Source of the DNA: Oligoflexia bacterium
GTDB lineage: Bacteria; Bdellovibrionota_G; JANQFH01
Assembly: GCA_028277945.1 (NCBI GenBank)
Contig: JANQFH010000024.1
Location: 62,001-126,000 of the forward strand
Direction of reading: 5' to 3'
Length of the DNA: 64,000 nt
In this document: piece after piece, positions 1 through 12,495 of the stretch
Layout of the letters: each line of letters opens with the position of its first letter
Numbering within the stretch: position 1 is the first letter of the stretch
The notes under the pieces: generated by a model
Databases searched by the model: none
What the model was told of the DNA's origin: nothing
Seen by the model: the letters and a program-made list of their open reading frames with translations, nothing else
Program-made: the position numbers and the translations under genes

Positions 1-132
1 CGCCTGCTTTGCTTGAAAGAGACGCCGTCCTGCCTCGAGCGCAAACCTACCGGAGATGCGCAGCACGGCAATCCCACCAGCTCCGGGCGGTGTGGCAATG
101 CCGACAATGGTATCTTTGGCAGACCAATCCAT
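1..132 (-). CDS. mnmE: tRNA modification GTPase MnmE, N-terminal part only
   Basis: The minus strand from an ATG at 132 encodes 44 residues and runs off the left edge. They include DTIVGIATPPGAGGIAVLRI, the N-terminal folate-binding signature of MnmE (TrmE). MnmE works with MnmG to modify the wobble uridine of certain tRNAs. The position downstream of jag is the classical place in the rpmH-rnpA-yidD-yidC-jag-mnmE string, which supports the call. The GTPase and C-terminal domains lie outside the window. A structured repeat (171-259) separates it from jag, so transcription from jag into mnmE must cross that element. Confidence 0.9.
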   Translation of the reverse strand, partial: MDWSAKDTIVGIATPPGAGGIAVLRISGRFALEAGRRLFQAKQA

Positions 133-170
133 ACTTGTCCGCCCCTAGTACGGTTTTCTACGATCCTACG

Positions 171-259
171 TTAGCAATGGTACGACAATCTGAGAGAAAA
201 TAAAGCGCAGGCGAGGGGACCGAGCCGAGCCATTTCTCGAATATTGTCGTACCATTTGC
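171..259. repeat. Structured dispersed repeat, family B copy 1
   Basis: A folded element between jag and mnmE. Outer 14-bp perfect inverted arms are AATGGTACGACAAT (176-189) and ATTGTCGTACCATT (243-256). Inside them lie CTGA (190-193) and GAAT (239-242), then a 6-bp stem GAGAAA/TTTCTC (194-199, 233-238) closing a 33-nt loop that starts ATAAAGCGCAG and ends CGAGCCA. The loop recurs at 47092-47124, and its 5' part recurs at 56788-56798. Its conserved loop reads on the plus strand, opposite to the flanking genes. Confidence 0.85.
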
Positions 260-979
260 TTACTGGTTATCGTAAGGGGCGTTGTCCTGGCGTTTTTTAC
301 GGGAACCGGCTTTGCGTCCCTCGGGATAGATAACAATGCAACGCTCAAAGCCCTCCCCCTGACTTCGCGTCGACACACCCGACTCATCTTCCAGCGCTAA
401 GTGTACCAACCTTCTCTCATAAGCGTTCATGGGACGTAGACTCTCTTTACGTTTGGAGCTGCGTACCTTTTTTGCCGTCCGTTTAGCCATAGCAATCAGA
501 CTATCACGACGACGTTCGCGATAGCCCTCGGCATTGACGATAATCTGCTTGTCATTGTCGGGAAAGTGCCTGCCAATTACCTTGCGTACCACAAACTGAA
601 TCGCATCCAAGGTGTTGCCATTTTTGCCGATGATCAAACCACCCTCATCGCCTTCAATCTGTAGCGTAATGGTATCACTATGCTCAATGGCTTCGAGGGT
701 AAAGTCCTTGCAGATGTGTTTGAGGATGTTTTCGATCACCTCTTTCCCCAACTTCGCTAGCGAGCCCAACGCATCTTCACCACGTGCATCCTTACGCCAT
801 GCCCGGATCTTCACCTTTTTCTTGCCACCAACAATGCCCATGAGTCCACGCCGCTTGCTCGCATCGACAATCTCATAGCCGAGATTCTCTCGCCGCGTGT
901 TCAGGGCCTCGCTGGCACGTTGAGCTGCCTCTTCTTCCGAGTGTCCTTCAATTTCAATGGTTGAGTCGTCTTCGATCAT
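260..979 (-). CDS. jag: Jag/KhpB RNA-binding protein (SpoIIIJ-associated)
   Basis: A 239-residue cytoplasmic RNA-binding protein. It has an N-terminal Jag_N domain (MGIVGGKKKVKIRAW), a KH domain with the GGLIIGKNGNTLDAIQ loop, and a C-terminal R3H domain (MNAYERRLVHLAL, then GEGFERCIVIYP). Proteins of this family bind RNA and are linked to cell division and envelope synthesis. I start it at the ATG at 979, preceded by GGAG with good spacing; the open frame continues upstream but that extension would enter the end of yidC. It lies 22 nt after yidC and is probably co-transcribed with it. Confidence 0.93.
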   Translation of the reverse strand: MIEDDSTIEIEGHSEEEAAQRASEALNTRRENLGYEIVDASKRRGLMGIVGGKKKVKIRAWRKDARGEDALGSLAKLGKEVIENILKHICKDFTLEAIEHSDTITLQIEGDEGGLIIGKNGNTLDAIQFVVRKVIGRHFPDNDKQIIVNAEGYRERRRDSLIAMAKRTAKKVRSSKRKESLRPMNAYERRLVHLALEDESGVSTRSQGEGFERCIVIYPEGRKAGSRKKRQDNAPYDNQ

Positions 980-1001
980 GACTGTCTCCTTACTATCATA
1001 A

Positions 1002-2885
1002 CTAGGCTGTGGCTGCTTGGTCACTCGCCTGACCTCCTTGACGGTTGACCATCCACTGCTGCGCCACACCTAAAACCGTGCTTACCAAAATGTAAAGCGT
1101 CAGACCTGAGGGCAGCCACAGCATAAACACCGCAAACATGATCGGCATCAGCTTCATCATCATCTCTTGTGCTGGTTCCATCGCTGCGGTTGGCGTCATC
1201 TTCTGTTGCAAGAACATGGTGATGCCCAAGAGCACGGGCGTGATGTAGAGAGGATCCTGCACAGAGAGATCCTTAAGCCAAAAGACAAAGGGGGCGTGGC
1301 GTAATTCAATCGCGTTAAACAGTACGCGATACAGGGCAAAAAAGATCGGCATTTGAATTAGCAGTGGGAAACAGCCTCCCATGGGGTTAACACGATGGGT
1401 GCGGAAAAGCTGCAGCATCTGTTTATTGAGTTCCTCCTTGTTGTCTTTGTACTTTTGGCGTAGCTCATCCATATGTGGTTTTAACGCCTGCATGCGCTTC
1501 ATACTACGAAACTGCATGGCCGTTAATGGGTAAAGCAGTAAGCGTACCAGAATAGTCAGCAAAATGATGACAACACCGTAGTTGCCAATAAAACGGTACA
1601 TCCAGTTCATCAAGCTCAACATCGGTCGAGAAATAAAGCCAATCCAATCTCCTAGATCTAAACTGTGCTTGAGCTGCTTACCATAAGCCGTGAGCAGCGC
1701 CAGGTCCTTGGGTCCTAAAAAGAGATCCATCGCATAGTTTGCCTGTGACCGAGCCGCGATGGAACGAGGCGGATAGACTAAACCAACGCTCGCATGAGCG
1801 ACATCAATACGATGGTTTTCAAATTTTTGCAAAAGCTCCGGCGTGAGGTATAACCCTTTACCCGCAAGCCTTACCTCATCCCTAGCCAAACGGAGTTTCT
1901 CCTGCTGGCCGTGCGCATCGGTAAACTGCACAATCGGCGTATCGGTGTGCAGCGATTGCTCAAGACCCACTTTGGTTTCATCCACGTAGCGCTTAAGCAT
2001 TGTCTGTTGCAGCACCCTGCCAGAAGCATCCATCAGCTTAACAACATCCCCATCCACTCGGTCAAACTGCACCGCCTCTGCCTGACCGATCACCGGAACC
2101 ATGGCGGCGATAAAGTAGCGATCCATCACACCAGCCCAGGGAATGGAGTTGCCGCTGTGTCGCTTCTGCTTCACCTTGTGCAGCGGTGATTTGACCCGCT
2201 TGTCATTGACAAAGGCAACCATCTCTAAGGGCTCCTTGCCGTTGAATCGTCCGAGCTTCTCCGCGCCCACCTCGGCTCCCAAAGAAGCCACCGCTTGCGC
2301 CATTAGTGGCTCATCGCCCCGGTTGATCAAATCGATCTCCATATGCAGCAGAGATCCCGAGGCGTCGAGTTGGTAACGTTTGCGCAACTGTATCTTGGCA
2401 AAGGGTTGGTAGGTAAAAACTAGCGTACCATCCCCTTGACGTTCCACTTCGGTTAACGAACGATCGTTGAACACTTGTTGGTCGATACGAAACTGCCACT
2501 GCACACCCCCTTGTGGCAGATCGTGAACCAAGCGCAGCTCGACCAAATCAGAGGTTGGGTCTAGCGACTGGCGATAGTCCTTGAGGTAGATCTTGGCGAT
2601 ATAACCACCCAAGCTGCTTACCTCTATCTGCAGCTGCTCGTTTTCCAGCGTGTGCAGGCTCTCTTCTAACTTGGGTTCAGGCTTAGATGGTGCTGTGGAC
2701 GTGGTGTTATCTGCCACCGCAGTAAGGTCGCGCTGTTGTGGCTGTATAGACTGAGGCGTGCTCACCTGTGCCGGCGGCGGCGCCTCTTTTCTCGCCGAAC
2801 GCTGCCTTGAGGAGGTCGCCATCCACCAAATCATGATCAGGCCGATAAGAAAGAAGGCAAGGATACGTTTGCTCTCTAAGTCCAT
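1002..2885 (-). CDS. yidC: Membrane protein insertase YidC
   Basis: A 627-residue inner-membrane insertase that places proteins into the membrane alone or with SecYEG. There is one N-terminal membrane anchor ([14 protein letters not shown]), a large periplasmic beta domain (roughly residues 75-390) and the five-helix insertase core from about residue 410, including [20 protein letters not shown]. This is the long Gram-negative YidC form. The ATG at 2885 begins MDLESKRI, the usual start, and overlaps the end of yidD by 10 nt, so translation is probably coupled. An upstream in-frame ATG lies deep inside yidD and is unlikely. Confidence 0.96.
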   Translation of the reverse strand: MDLESKRILAFFLIGLIMIWWMATSSRQRSARKEAPPPAQVSTPQSIQPQQRDLTAVADNTTSTAPSKPEPKLEESLHTLENEQLQIEVSSLGGYIAKIYLKDYRQSLDPTSDLVELRLVHDLPQGGVQWQFRIDQQVFNDRSLTEVERQGDGTLVFTYQPFAKIQLRKRYQLDASGSLLHMEIDLINRGDEPLMAQAVASLGAEVGAEKLGRFNGKEPLEMVAFVNDKRVKSPLHKVKQKRHSGNSIPWAGVMDRYFIAAMVPVIGQAEAVQFDRVDGDVVKLMDASGRVLQQTMLKRYVDETKVGLEQSLHTDTPIVQFTDAHGQQEKLRLARDEVRLAGKGLYLTPELLQKFENHRIDVAHASVGLVYPPRSIAARSQANYAMDLFLGPKDLALLTAYGKQLKHSLDLGDWIGFISRPMLSLMNWMYRFIGNYGVVIILLTILVRLLLYPLTAMQFRSMKRMQALKPHMDELRQKYKDNKEELNKQMLQLFRTHRVNPMGGCFPLLIQMPIFFALYRVLFNAIELRHAPFVFWLKDLSVQDPLYITPVLLGITMFLQQKMTPTAAMEPAQEMMMKLMPIMFAVFMLWLPSGLTLYILVSTVLGVAQQWMVNRQGGQASDQAATA

Positions 2886-3148
2886 TTGCGTCCCAAAAAG
2901 TGCTTCGGCAGTGGATCGCTGCCGCCAGGATGCCACGCATGGCAGCGGCCTATGCGGGCTATAGTCAGTAGCAGGCCACGGCCAAAGCCAAACCGATCCA
3001 GCGCCGTCTCACTGTAGTGTGAACAACTTGGGTAAAAGCGACAGTGAAAACCCAGGGCGCTACACAGCGGCGAGATGAGAGCGCGGTACAAGCACCAGAT
3101 ACCTTTCATCGTTATAAGATAACTATTTGAATTATATGTTTTTTTCAT
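2876..3148 (-). CDS. yidD: Membrane protein insertion efficiency factor YidD
   Basis: A 90-residue protein of the YidD family (DUF37), which helps YidC-dependent insertion and associates with the inner membrane. Family hallmarks are [24 protein letters not shown] and [13 protein letters not shown]. The start at 3148 overlaps the rnpA stop in an ATGA junction. A second methionine 14 residues in ([10 protein letters not shown]) matches the usual YidD N-terminus and could be the true start, but the overlap favours the first. It sits between rnpA and yidC as in most bacteria. Confidence 0.93.
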   Translation of the reverse strand: MKKTYNSNSYLITMKGIWCLYRALISPLCSALGFHCRFYPSCSHYSETALDRFGFGRGLLLTIARIGRCHAWHPGGSDPLPKHFLGRKWT

Positions 3149-3516
3149 CTATCTGCCAGTTTGCCTTTGAGGCCGACAAACTCTTGTCGCAGCTGCTCAT
3201 AGGAAGGCTCTCTCCCTGACGGACGCACGATAAAGAGGTAATCACCGGATCTGCCTTGGTTTTCTGGTCTCAAAATCTCGTCACGAAACAGCTGCCGCAG
3301 GCGACGGCGCCAGTGGTTTCTCACCACAGCCTTACCCACACGTCTGCTGACAACAAGCCCAAGCCTCGGTGCCCCCTCGTGGCACCCAGCAAAAAGCAGT
3401 GTTAGGTAATCTCCCCGAATGCGGCGGCCATAACGCTTTATCTTATTAAAATCACTGGCTTTTCTTATCCGACAGGACCGTGGCAGCCGGGTACGTCTAT
3501 TTGCCTGCAACCTCAA
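3145..3516 (-). CDS. rnpA: Ribonuclease P protein component
   Basis: A 123-residue basic protein subunit of RNase P, which matures the 5' ends of tRNAs together with the catalytic RNA. The family signature [20 protein letters not shown] is complete. The start at 3516 overlaps the end of rpmH by 20 nt on the same strand, the tight rpmH-rnpA arrangement seen in many bacteria. The stop overlaps the yidD start by 4 nt. The N-terminal stretch rich in Arg is partly encoded by the region that also encodes the rpmH C-terminus. Confidence 0.95.
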   Translation of the reverse strand: MRLQANRRTRLPRSCRIRKASDFNKIKRYGRRIRGDYLTLLFAGCHEGAPRLGLVVSRRVGKAVVRNHWRRRLRQLFRDEILRPENQGRSGDYLFIVRPSGREPSYEQLRQEFVGLKGKLADR

Positions 3517-3646
3517 CCGTAAGCCGCCTTCTCCCCTTCCTCCGACGATTGCTTAGAAGCGCCCTACCTGCAGCCGTAGACATGCGTTTGCGGAAGCCGT
3601 GCTTGCGTTGGCGTTTGCGATTGCTTGGCTGAAAAGTTCGTTTCAC
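3497..3646 (-). CDS. rpmH: 50S ribosomal protein L34
   Basis: A 49-residue basic ribosomal protein read on the minus strand from a GTG at 3646 to a TAG at 3497. It begins with the L34 hallmark [18 protein letters not shown], followed by [25 protein letters not shown] ribosome-binding site lies at a suitable distance before the GTG. The last residues (EVAGK) extend slightly past the usual L34 end and overlap the rnpA start. The rpmH-rnpA-yidD-yidC-jag-mnmE order next to dnaA supports the call. Confidence 0.95.
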   Translation of the reverse strand: MKRTFQPSNRKRQRKHGFRKRMSTAAGRALLSNRRRKGRRRLTVEVAGK

Positions 3647-3890
3647 AGGCGCTCTCCATCTTGGCTGGGAAAAGTTACAACGACAGTCCCTAAAAACATA
3701 AGCTACTCAGGCTGTCAAGACGCTGAAGAATTCAAGATAGTATCGCTCTATAAATGTTTTCATTTGCATTTGTTATAAAAATTAAATTCGTTGTAAACAG
3801 TTTTGCTTGACAATGTTTCGTCCTATCTCTTAACGTCCATGCATTCCGCTCTAGCTTTTCACAATGGAATAACTACGGGGGCGTCCCAAC
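3647..3890. promoter_or_regulatory. Divergent rpmH/dnaA intergenic region
   Basis: This 244-nt region separates the leftward rpmH operon from the rightward dnaA operon. A TTGACA at 3807-3812 could be a -35 site for dnaA, but the matching -10 is poor. A reverse TTGACA at 3713-3718 faces rpmH, again with a weak -10. The stretch 3750-3800 is AT-rich. I see no perfect TTATNCACA DnaA box here. The dnaA ATG is preceded by a GGGGGCG stretch. Confidence 0.5.
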
Positions 3891-5231
3891 ATGGAACGAT
3901 GGTCACACGTTCTCAATTTGCTTAAAAACGACATTGGTGAACAAGACTTTCGCAAGTGGATAAAACCAACCAAGCTTGTTGCTATCGAAGGCGACGACTT
4001 TTTTATTGAGACACCCAATCGTTTCATCCAGAGTTGGATAGAGAACAACTTCGAATTTCCACTTCGCGATAGTATTGGCAAAATCTACAGAAATCCTACA
4101 GTCGCGCTTAATTTTGTTCTGCCGAAATCGCAAGCCGCCGACTCCGATATTAAGCCGCATATGCGGCAGAAAGAAACGACTACCGCCGCCGCTTCTAAGC
4201 CAAACCGTTCTGGTTTGAATACCAAGTACACCTTTGAGAGTTTTGTTGTTGGTGCTAGCAATCAGTTTGCCAACGCCGCAGCCCAAGCCGTCGCAGATGC
4301 GCCAGGTGAAAACTACAATCCGCTGTTTATCTACGGTGGCGTGGGGCTTGGCAAGACCCATCTCATGCACGCCATCGGGTCGCAGATGCGGAAAAGATCA
4401 CCTGAGCTAAAGATCTGTTACCTGAGTAGTGAACGCTTCATCAACGAACTCATCAACTCTTTGCGTCTAAAAAAAATGGCTGACTTTCGCCAACGCTATC
4501 GCAACTTTTGCGATGTTCTATTAATCGATGACATTCAATTCATTGCCGGTAAAGAACGCTCACAAGAAGAATTTTTTCATACATTCAACACACTCTATGA
4601 ACTCAAGCGGCAAATAATTCTAACCAGCGATAAAGCACCCAAGGAGATTCCTGGACTGGAAGAACGTCTACGATCCCGGTTTGAATGGGGGTTGATTGCG
4701 GATATTCAGACACCCGAATTAGAGACCCGCGTTGCCATTCTGCGCAAAAAGGCGGAAGACCAAGAGATCGATTTACCAAGCGACGTGGCTCTCTTTCTTG
4801 CGGACTCCATCCACGATAACATTCGCGAACTCGAAGGTGCGCTGATAAGACTTTGTGCCTATGCCTCTCTCATGGGCAAAGAGATCAACTTAGGTTTTGC
4901 GCAGGAGGTGTTCAAAGATCTCATAAAACCCCCCAAGGAGATTACCATTGCGGACATCCAACGCGTGGTCGCTAAATCGTTTAACATCAAGCCAGCAGAT
5001 CTCTGTTCTTCCCGTAAATTCAGGTACATCGCACTACCAAGGCAGATTGCCATGTACCTGTCGAGAAAATTGACCAACGCCTCCTTTCCTGATATCGGAG
5101 GTAAATTCGGCGGTAAGGACCATACCACGGTTCTACACGCCGTAAAAAAGGTGGAGCACCGCCTCTCTGAGGATCGCTCCTTACGCAATACCATTGAGTC
5201 TTTGGAAAAGTCAGTTCGTTTTGGCCCCTGA
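3891..5231 (+). CDS. dnaA: Chromosomal replication initiator DnaA
   Basis: A 446-residue AAA+ ATPase that binds DnaA boxes and opens the origin. Domain I lies at the N-terminus (WSHVLNLLKNDIG), followed by a short linker. The AAA+ domain has Walker A GGVGLGKTH near residue 150 and Walker B LLIDDIQFIAGK near 210. The C-terminal DNA-binding domain carries the family signature GGKDHTTVLHAVKKVE near 405. Length and domain order are normal. It lies between the divergent rpmH operon and dnaN, the classical origin setting. Confidence 0.98.
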   Translation: MERWSHVLNLLKNDIGEQDFRKWIKPTKLVAIEGDDFFIETPNRFIQSWIENNFEFPLRDSIGKIYRNPTVALNFVLPKSQAADSDIKPHMRQKETTTAAASKPNRSGLNTKYTFESFVVGASNQFANAAAQAVADAPGENYNPLFIYGGVGLGKTHLMHAIGSQMRKRSPELKICYLSSERFINELINSLRLKKMADFRQRYRNFCDVLLIDDIQFIAGKERSQEEFFHTFNTLYELKRQIILTSDKAPKEIPGLEERLRSRFEWGLIADIQTPELETRVAILRKKAEDQEIDLPSDVALFLADSIHDNIRELEGALIRLCAYASLMGKEINLGFAQEVFKDLIKPPKEITIADIQRVVAKSFNIKPADLCSSRKFRYIALPRQIAMYLSRKLTNASFPDIGGKFGGKDHTTVLHAVKKVEHRLSEDRSLRNTIESLEKSVRFGP

Positions 5232-5444
5232 TCTTATGAACAAACCTGTGCATAATCATGGTGACATTGTAAAAACAAAGAGAGCAGCTAGGAACAACTC
5301 TAGCCCTAGGGAGCACTCATCCACAAACTTTTCACAGTCTAACGCTTTGTCATCCTTAAAAAAATTTTGTCTATTGCCAAGTTTCACAGCCACTATGACT
5401 ACTACTATATTTAAATTAATAGTAGATCTAAAAGCGAGGCCAAC
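5232..5444. other. Candidate replication origin between dnaA and dnaN
   Basis: The 213-nt dnaA-dnaN spacer contains one perfect DnaA box on the minus strand (TGTGCATAA, 5247-5255), a box with one mismatch (TCATCCACA, 5317-5325) and a weaker TTTTCACAG-like site near 5329-5337. It ends in an AT-rich tract (5402-5430) containing the inverted repeat CTACTAT/ATAGTAG (5402-5408, 5419-5425), which could be an unwinding element or a dnaN operator. The box number is low, so this is a candidate only; GC-skew over the whole chromosome would be needed to confirm it. Confidence 0.5.
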
Positions 5445-9210
<3,766 letters not shown>

Positions 9211-9212
9211 GA

Positions 9213-11660
9213 ATGAGTAACGAAGTGCTGCAAAATCTGCCGGTTTCCATTGAGGAGGAGATGAAGAGCTCCTATCTCGATTACGCTATGAGCGTTATCG
9301 TTGGCCGTGCCCTTCCGGATGTGCGTGACGGTCTGAAACCAGTCCACCGCCGCGTCCTCTACGCTATGAATGAGCTCGGCAATGCCCACAACAAGCCGTA
9401 CAAAAAGTCAGCGCGTATCGTCGGTGATGTTATCGGTAAATACCACCCACATGGTGATCAAGCGATCTACGAAACCATGGTGCGTATGGCGCAGGAGTTT
9501 TCCATGCGCTATCCGCTTGTAGACGGTCAAGGCAACTTTGGTTCAATCGATGGCGATCCACCAGCGGCCATGCGTTATACGGAAGTCCGCATGACCCGAC
9601 TCGCGAGCGAGTTTTTAGACGACATCGATAAGAAAACCGTCGATTTTGGTCGTAACTACGATGACAGCTTAGATGAACCACTCATCCTACCTACGACGAT
9701 TCCCAATCTGCTGCTTAACGGTTCATCAGGAATTGCCGTTGGTATGGCCACCAACATCCCACCGCACAACCTACGTGAAGTTGCCAAAGCGATCCGTCGC
9801 CTTATCAACAACCCCGATACCTCGGTGGAAGAGCTCATCAAAGACATTCCCGGCCCTGATTTTCCCACCGCTGGCATCATCCATGGCAAGAAGGGCATTG
9901 TTGATGCCTACCGCAGTGGTCGCGGCAGAGTGGTAGTGCGCTCTCGCGTCTTACTGGAGCCGATGGAGAGGGGTAATCGTGAGCGCATTGTAGTGAGCGA
10001 GCTGCCTTATCAGGTGAACAAGGCACGCTTGATCGAAAAGATTGCCGAGCTGGCGCGAGAAAAGACCATCGAAGGTATTGCTGATCTGCGTGATGAGAGC
10101 GATCGCGAGGGCATTCGTATGGTCATCGAGCTCAAGCGCGATGTCAACGCCAATATCATCCTCAATCAGCTCTTCAAGTATACGCCGATGCAGAGCACCT
10201 TCAGCATCATCATGTTGGCGCTGGTGCGCAACCGACCAAAAGTCGTCAACCTCAAGGAGATGCTGAGTGAGTTCATCCGTTTTCGTCGCGAGGTGGTTAC
10301 CCGTCGTTGTCTCTTTGAGCTGGAAAAGGCACGAGCCCGCGCCCACATTCTTGAAGGCTTAAAGATTGCCCTGGATCAGCTCGATGCGGTGATCTCACTG
10401 ATCCGCAAATCTAAAGATCCACTGGTGGCACGCGACGGACTGGTTAACAAATTTAAGCTGACACCGGTGCAAGCGCAGGCAATCCTTGATATGCGTCTGC
10501 AGCGGCTTACCAACTTAGAGCGCAATAAGATCCTTGAAGAACGCAAGGCGGTGTTGGAGCAGATCAAACGTCTTGAAACCATCCTTGCGGATGAAAAGCT
10601 CATTTATAATATTGTTGCTGAAGAGACCGAAGCCGTTGCCAAGCAGTACGGTGATGAACGGCTTACCGAAATTCAGACGAAGATTACCGAGGTTTCTGAG
10701 GAGGACCTGATCCAGCAGGAAGAGATGGCGGTAACGATTAGCCATCAGGGCTACATCAAACGCAACGCCCTAGCCCTTTACCACTCGCAGCGACGCGGTG
10801 GTCGTGGCAAGTTGGGTATGGGCGTCAAAGATGAAGACTTTCCCGCACGCATCTTTACCGCCTCAACGCATCACTATGTTCTCATCTTCTCAAGTACGGG
10901 CCGTGTCTACTGGCTCAAGGTGCATCAGATTCCGCAGATGGGTCGCACCAGTAAAGGCAAGCCGCTGGTGACGATGATTAAGATCGGCCGCGATGACAAG
11001 ATTACCGCGATCCTGCCGGTAGCGGAGTTTCAGGATGGCAAATACATTATTATGGCGACCAAAAAAGGCTTCATTAAAAAGTGTAATCTCATGGATTTTT
11101 CTAATCCGCGCGCGGCCGGTATTATCTGCATCAAACTCGCTGCGGATGATGCGCTCATCTCGGCACAACTTACCGATGGCGATTGTGAAATTGTGCTGGC
11201 GACATCGCAAGGTAAGGCCATCCGCTTTCATGAGGAAAACGTTCGGCCTATGGGACGCAACGCCACTGGTGTGCGGGGTCTGAGCACCGGCGGTGACGAC
11301 CACCTTGTCGGTATGGTTCTTGCCAAGCCAGAGTCCTTCTTACTAACGGTAACCAAGCGCGGTTATGGTAAGCGTACTGAGATCGGTGAATACCGTACGC
11401 AGGGCCGTGGTGGTAAAGGCCTTATTGCCACAAAAGTGACCGAGCGTAACGGTGCTGTCATCGATATCTGTGAGGTAGAGGCCGAGGATGAGATCATGCT
11501 GATGACCAACCATGCAAAGGTCATTCGTCTAAATGCCAAGGAGATCTCTGTGTTTGGCCGCGCCGCCCAAGGCGTGCGCCTCATCCAACTGGATAAGGAT
11601 GAGCAGGTCACCTCAGTTACCAAACTTGCCAAAGATGAAGGCGAGCTCCCCACTCCTTAA
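9213..11660 (+). CDS. gyrA: DNA gyrase subunit A
   Basis: An 815-residue DNA breakage-reunion subunit of gyrase. The catalytic tyrosine is Tyr121 in [10 protein letters not shown]. The C-terminal beta-pinwheel carries the GyrA box QRRGGRG near residue 526, which marks gyrase rather than topoisomerase IV. The quinolone-determining segment reads [10 protein letters not shown], so position 83 is Gln and position 87 is Glu by E. coli numbering. It begins two bases after gyrB, whose end supplies the AGGA ribosome-binding site. Its last 26 bases overlap the start of the next gene, and its stop is followed at once by a perfect palindrome. Confidence 0.98.
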   Translation: MSNEVLQNLPVSIEEEMKSSYLDYAMSVIVGRALPDVRDGLKPVHRRVLYAMNELGNAHNKPYKKSARIVGDVIGKYHPHGDQAIYETMVRMAQEFSMRYPLVDGQGNFGSIDGDPPAAMRYTEVRMTRLASEFLDDIDKKTVDFGRNYDDSLDEPLILPTTIPNLLLNGSSGIAVGMATNIPPHNLREVAKAIRRLINNPDTSVEELIKDIPGPDFPTAGIIHGKKGIVDAYRSGRGRVVVRSRVLLEPMERGNRERIVVSELPYQVNKARLIEKIAELAREKTIEGIADLRDESDREGIRMVIELKRDVNANIILNQLFKYTPMQSTFSIIMLALVRNRPKVVNLKEMLSEFIRFRREVVTRRCLFELEKARARAHILEGLKIALDQLDAVISLIRKSKDPLVARDGLVNKFKLTPVQAQAILDMRLQRLTNLERNKILEERKAVLEQIKRLETILADEKLIYNIVAEETEAVAKQYGDERLTEIQTKITEVSEEDLIQQEEMAVTISHQGYIKRNALALYHSQRRGGRGKLGMGVKDEDFPARIFTASTHHYVLIFSSTGRVYWLKVHQIPQMGRTSKGKPLVTMIKIGRDDKITAILPVAEFQDGKYIIMATKKGFIKKCNLMDFSNPRAAGIICIKLAADDALISAQLTDGDCEIVLATSQGKAIRFHEENVRPMGRNATGVRGLSTGGDDHLVGMVLAKPESFLLTVTKRGYGKRTEIGEYRTQGRGGKGLIATKVTERNGAVIDICEVEAEDEIMLMTNHAKVIRLNAKEISVFGRAAQGVRLIQLDKDEQVTSVTKLAKDEGELPTP

Positions 11661-12495
11661 AAGGTACGGCCTTACTTTCAGGGAATGGAGATTCCCTGAA
11701 AGTAAGGCCGTACCTTCACGGCTACTGTGGAGTGGCCTGCTGCTGCTGTTATGCCTCGGCTGTCACAGCTCCTCCATGCAGCAGGGTGAGAAGCTGTTGG
11801 CAGAGCGGCGCTACCAAGATGCCATCAGCCACTTTCGTCAGTACTATTTAGAGCATCCGCATGCCAAAGAGGCGCCGCTGGCACTCTTGCGCATCGGCAA
11901 TATCTACCGTCTGCACCTTAAAGACTTCAAAAAGAGCATTGAGGCCTTTGGCGTGCTCAGCCAACGATTTCCAGAGACCGACGAGGGCAGGCAGGCACAG
12001 CTTTTGCTCGGCGGTATTCATGCAAGCCAGTTTAACGACTACCAACAGGCCATTGTTGAATACCAGAAGGTGGTTCTTGGCAAAGGCTACAGCGATGGCC
12101 AACGAATCGAGGCCCTACTAAAGACCGGCAATGCCTACTTTTCACTCGGTAACTTTGTGCAAGCGCGTATTGAGTACAAAAAGCTTAAGCAAGAATACGC
12201 CGAGAGCTATGCCGCTAAGGTGGCGACATTACAACTTGCCAACTGCTTTAATGCCGAAGGCGATTGTCAGAAGGCCATCCCCATCTACCAAGAGGTGGCG
12301 GCGTTCACAGGCGACGAGATCAAGAACTTAGCAGTACAGGGCACTTTTGCAGCCGCTGCCTGTTTTGAGGAGTTGGGCAAGTATGAAGAGGCGCTTAAGC
12401 TTTTTGATAGCGTGAAAAACAGTTATCCGAGTCGCCGTGTGGTGGAGGTGCGCATAGAAAAACTCAAAGCCCGTATGCATGAGGTGATCAAGTGA
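11635..12495 (+). CDS. BamD/YfiO-like TPR lipoprotein
   Basis: A predicted outer-membrane lipoprotein of 286 residues with a lipobox LCLGC (Cys near residue 43) followed by tetratricopeptide repeats ([44 protein letters not shown]). BamD-type proteins support outer-membrane protein assembly, but tol-pal and other TPR lipoproteins look alike, so the role is inferred. No ATG, GTG or TTG exists between the gyrA stop and the hydrophobic segment; the nearest start is the ATG at 11635 inside gyrA. The signal peptide is therefore read through the palindrome at 11661-11716, which encodes most of its charged n-region. The stop overlaps hemL. Confidence 0.75.
   Translation: MKASSPLLKRYGLTFREWRFPESKAVPSRLLWSGLLLLLCLGCHSSSMQQGEKLLAERRYQDAISHFRQYYLEHPHAKEAPLALLRIGNIYRLHLKDFKKSIEAFGVLSQRFPETDEGRQAQLLLGGIHASQFNDYQQAIVEYQKVVLGKGYSDGQRIEALLKTGNAYFSLGNFVQARIEYKKLKQEYAESYAAKVATLQLANCFNAEGDCQKAIPIYQEVAAFTGDEIKNLAVQGTFAAAACFEELGKYEEALKLFDSVKNSYPSRRVVEVRIEKLKARMHEVIK
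11661..11716. repeat. Perfect palindrome, family A copy 1
   Basis: Two perfectly complementary 26-nt arms (11661-11686 and 11691-11716) flank a GGAG loop. The left arm begins AAGGTACGGCCTTACTTTCA. It starts directly after the gyrA stop, so it could end gyrA transcription, although no T-run follows. It is also in frame within the start region of the downstream lipoprotein. The same arm sequence recurs at 58468-58521 and, as a half, at 28043-28067. Confidence 0.9.

Noticed and set aside
9-203. Plus-strand 64-codon frame at the left edge
   Set aside because: The minus strand here encodes the MnmE N-terminus, and the rest of the frame overlaps a structured repeat.
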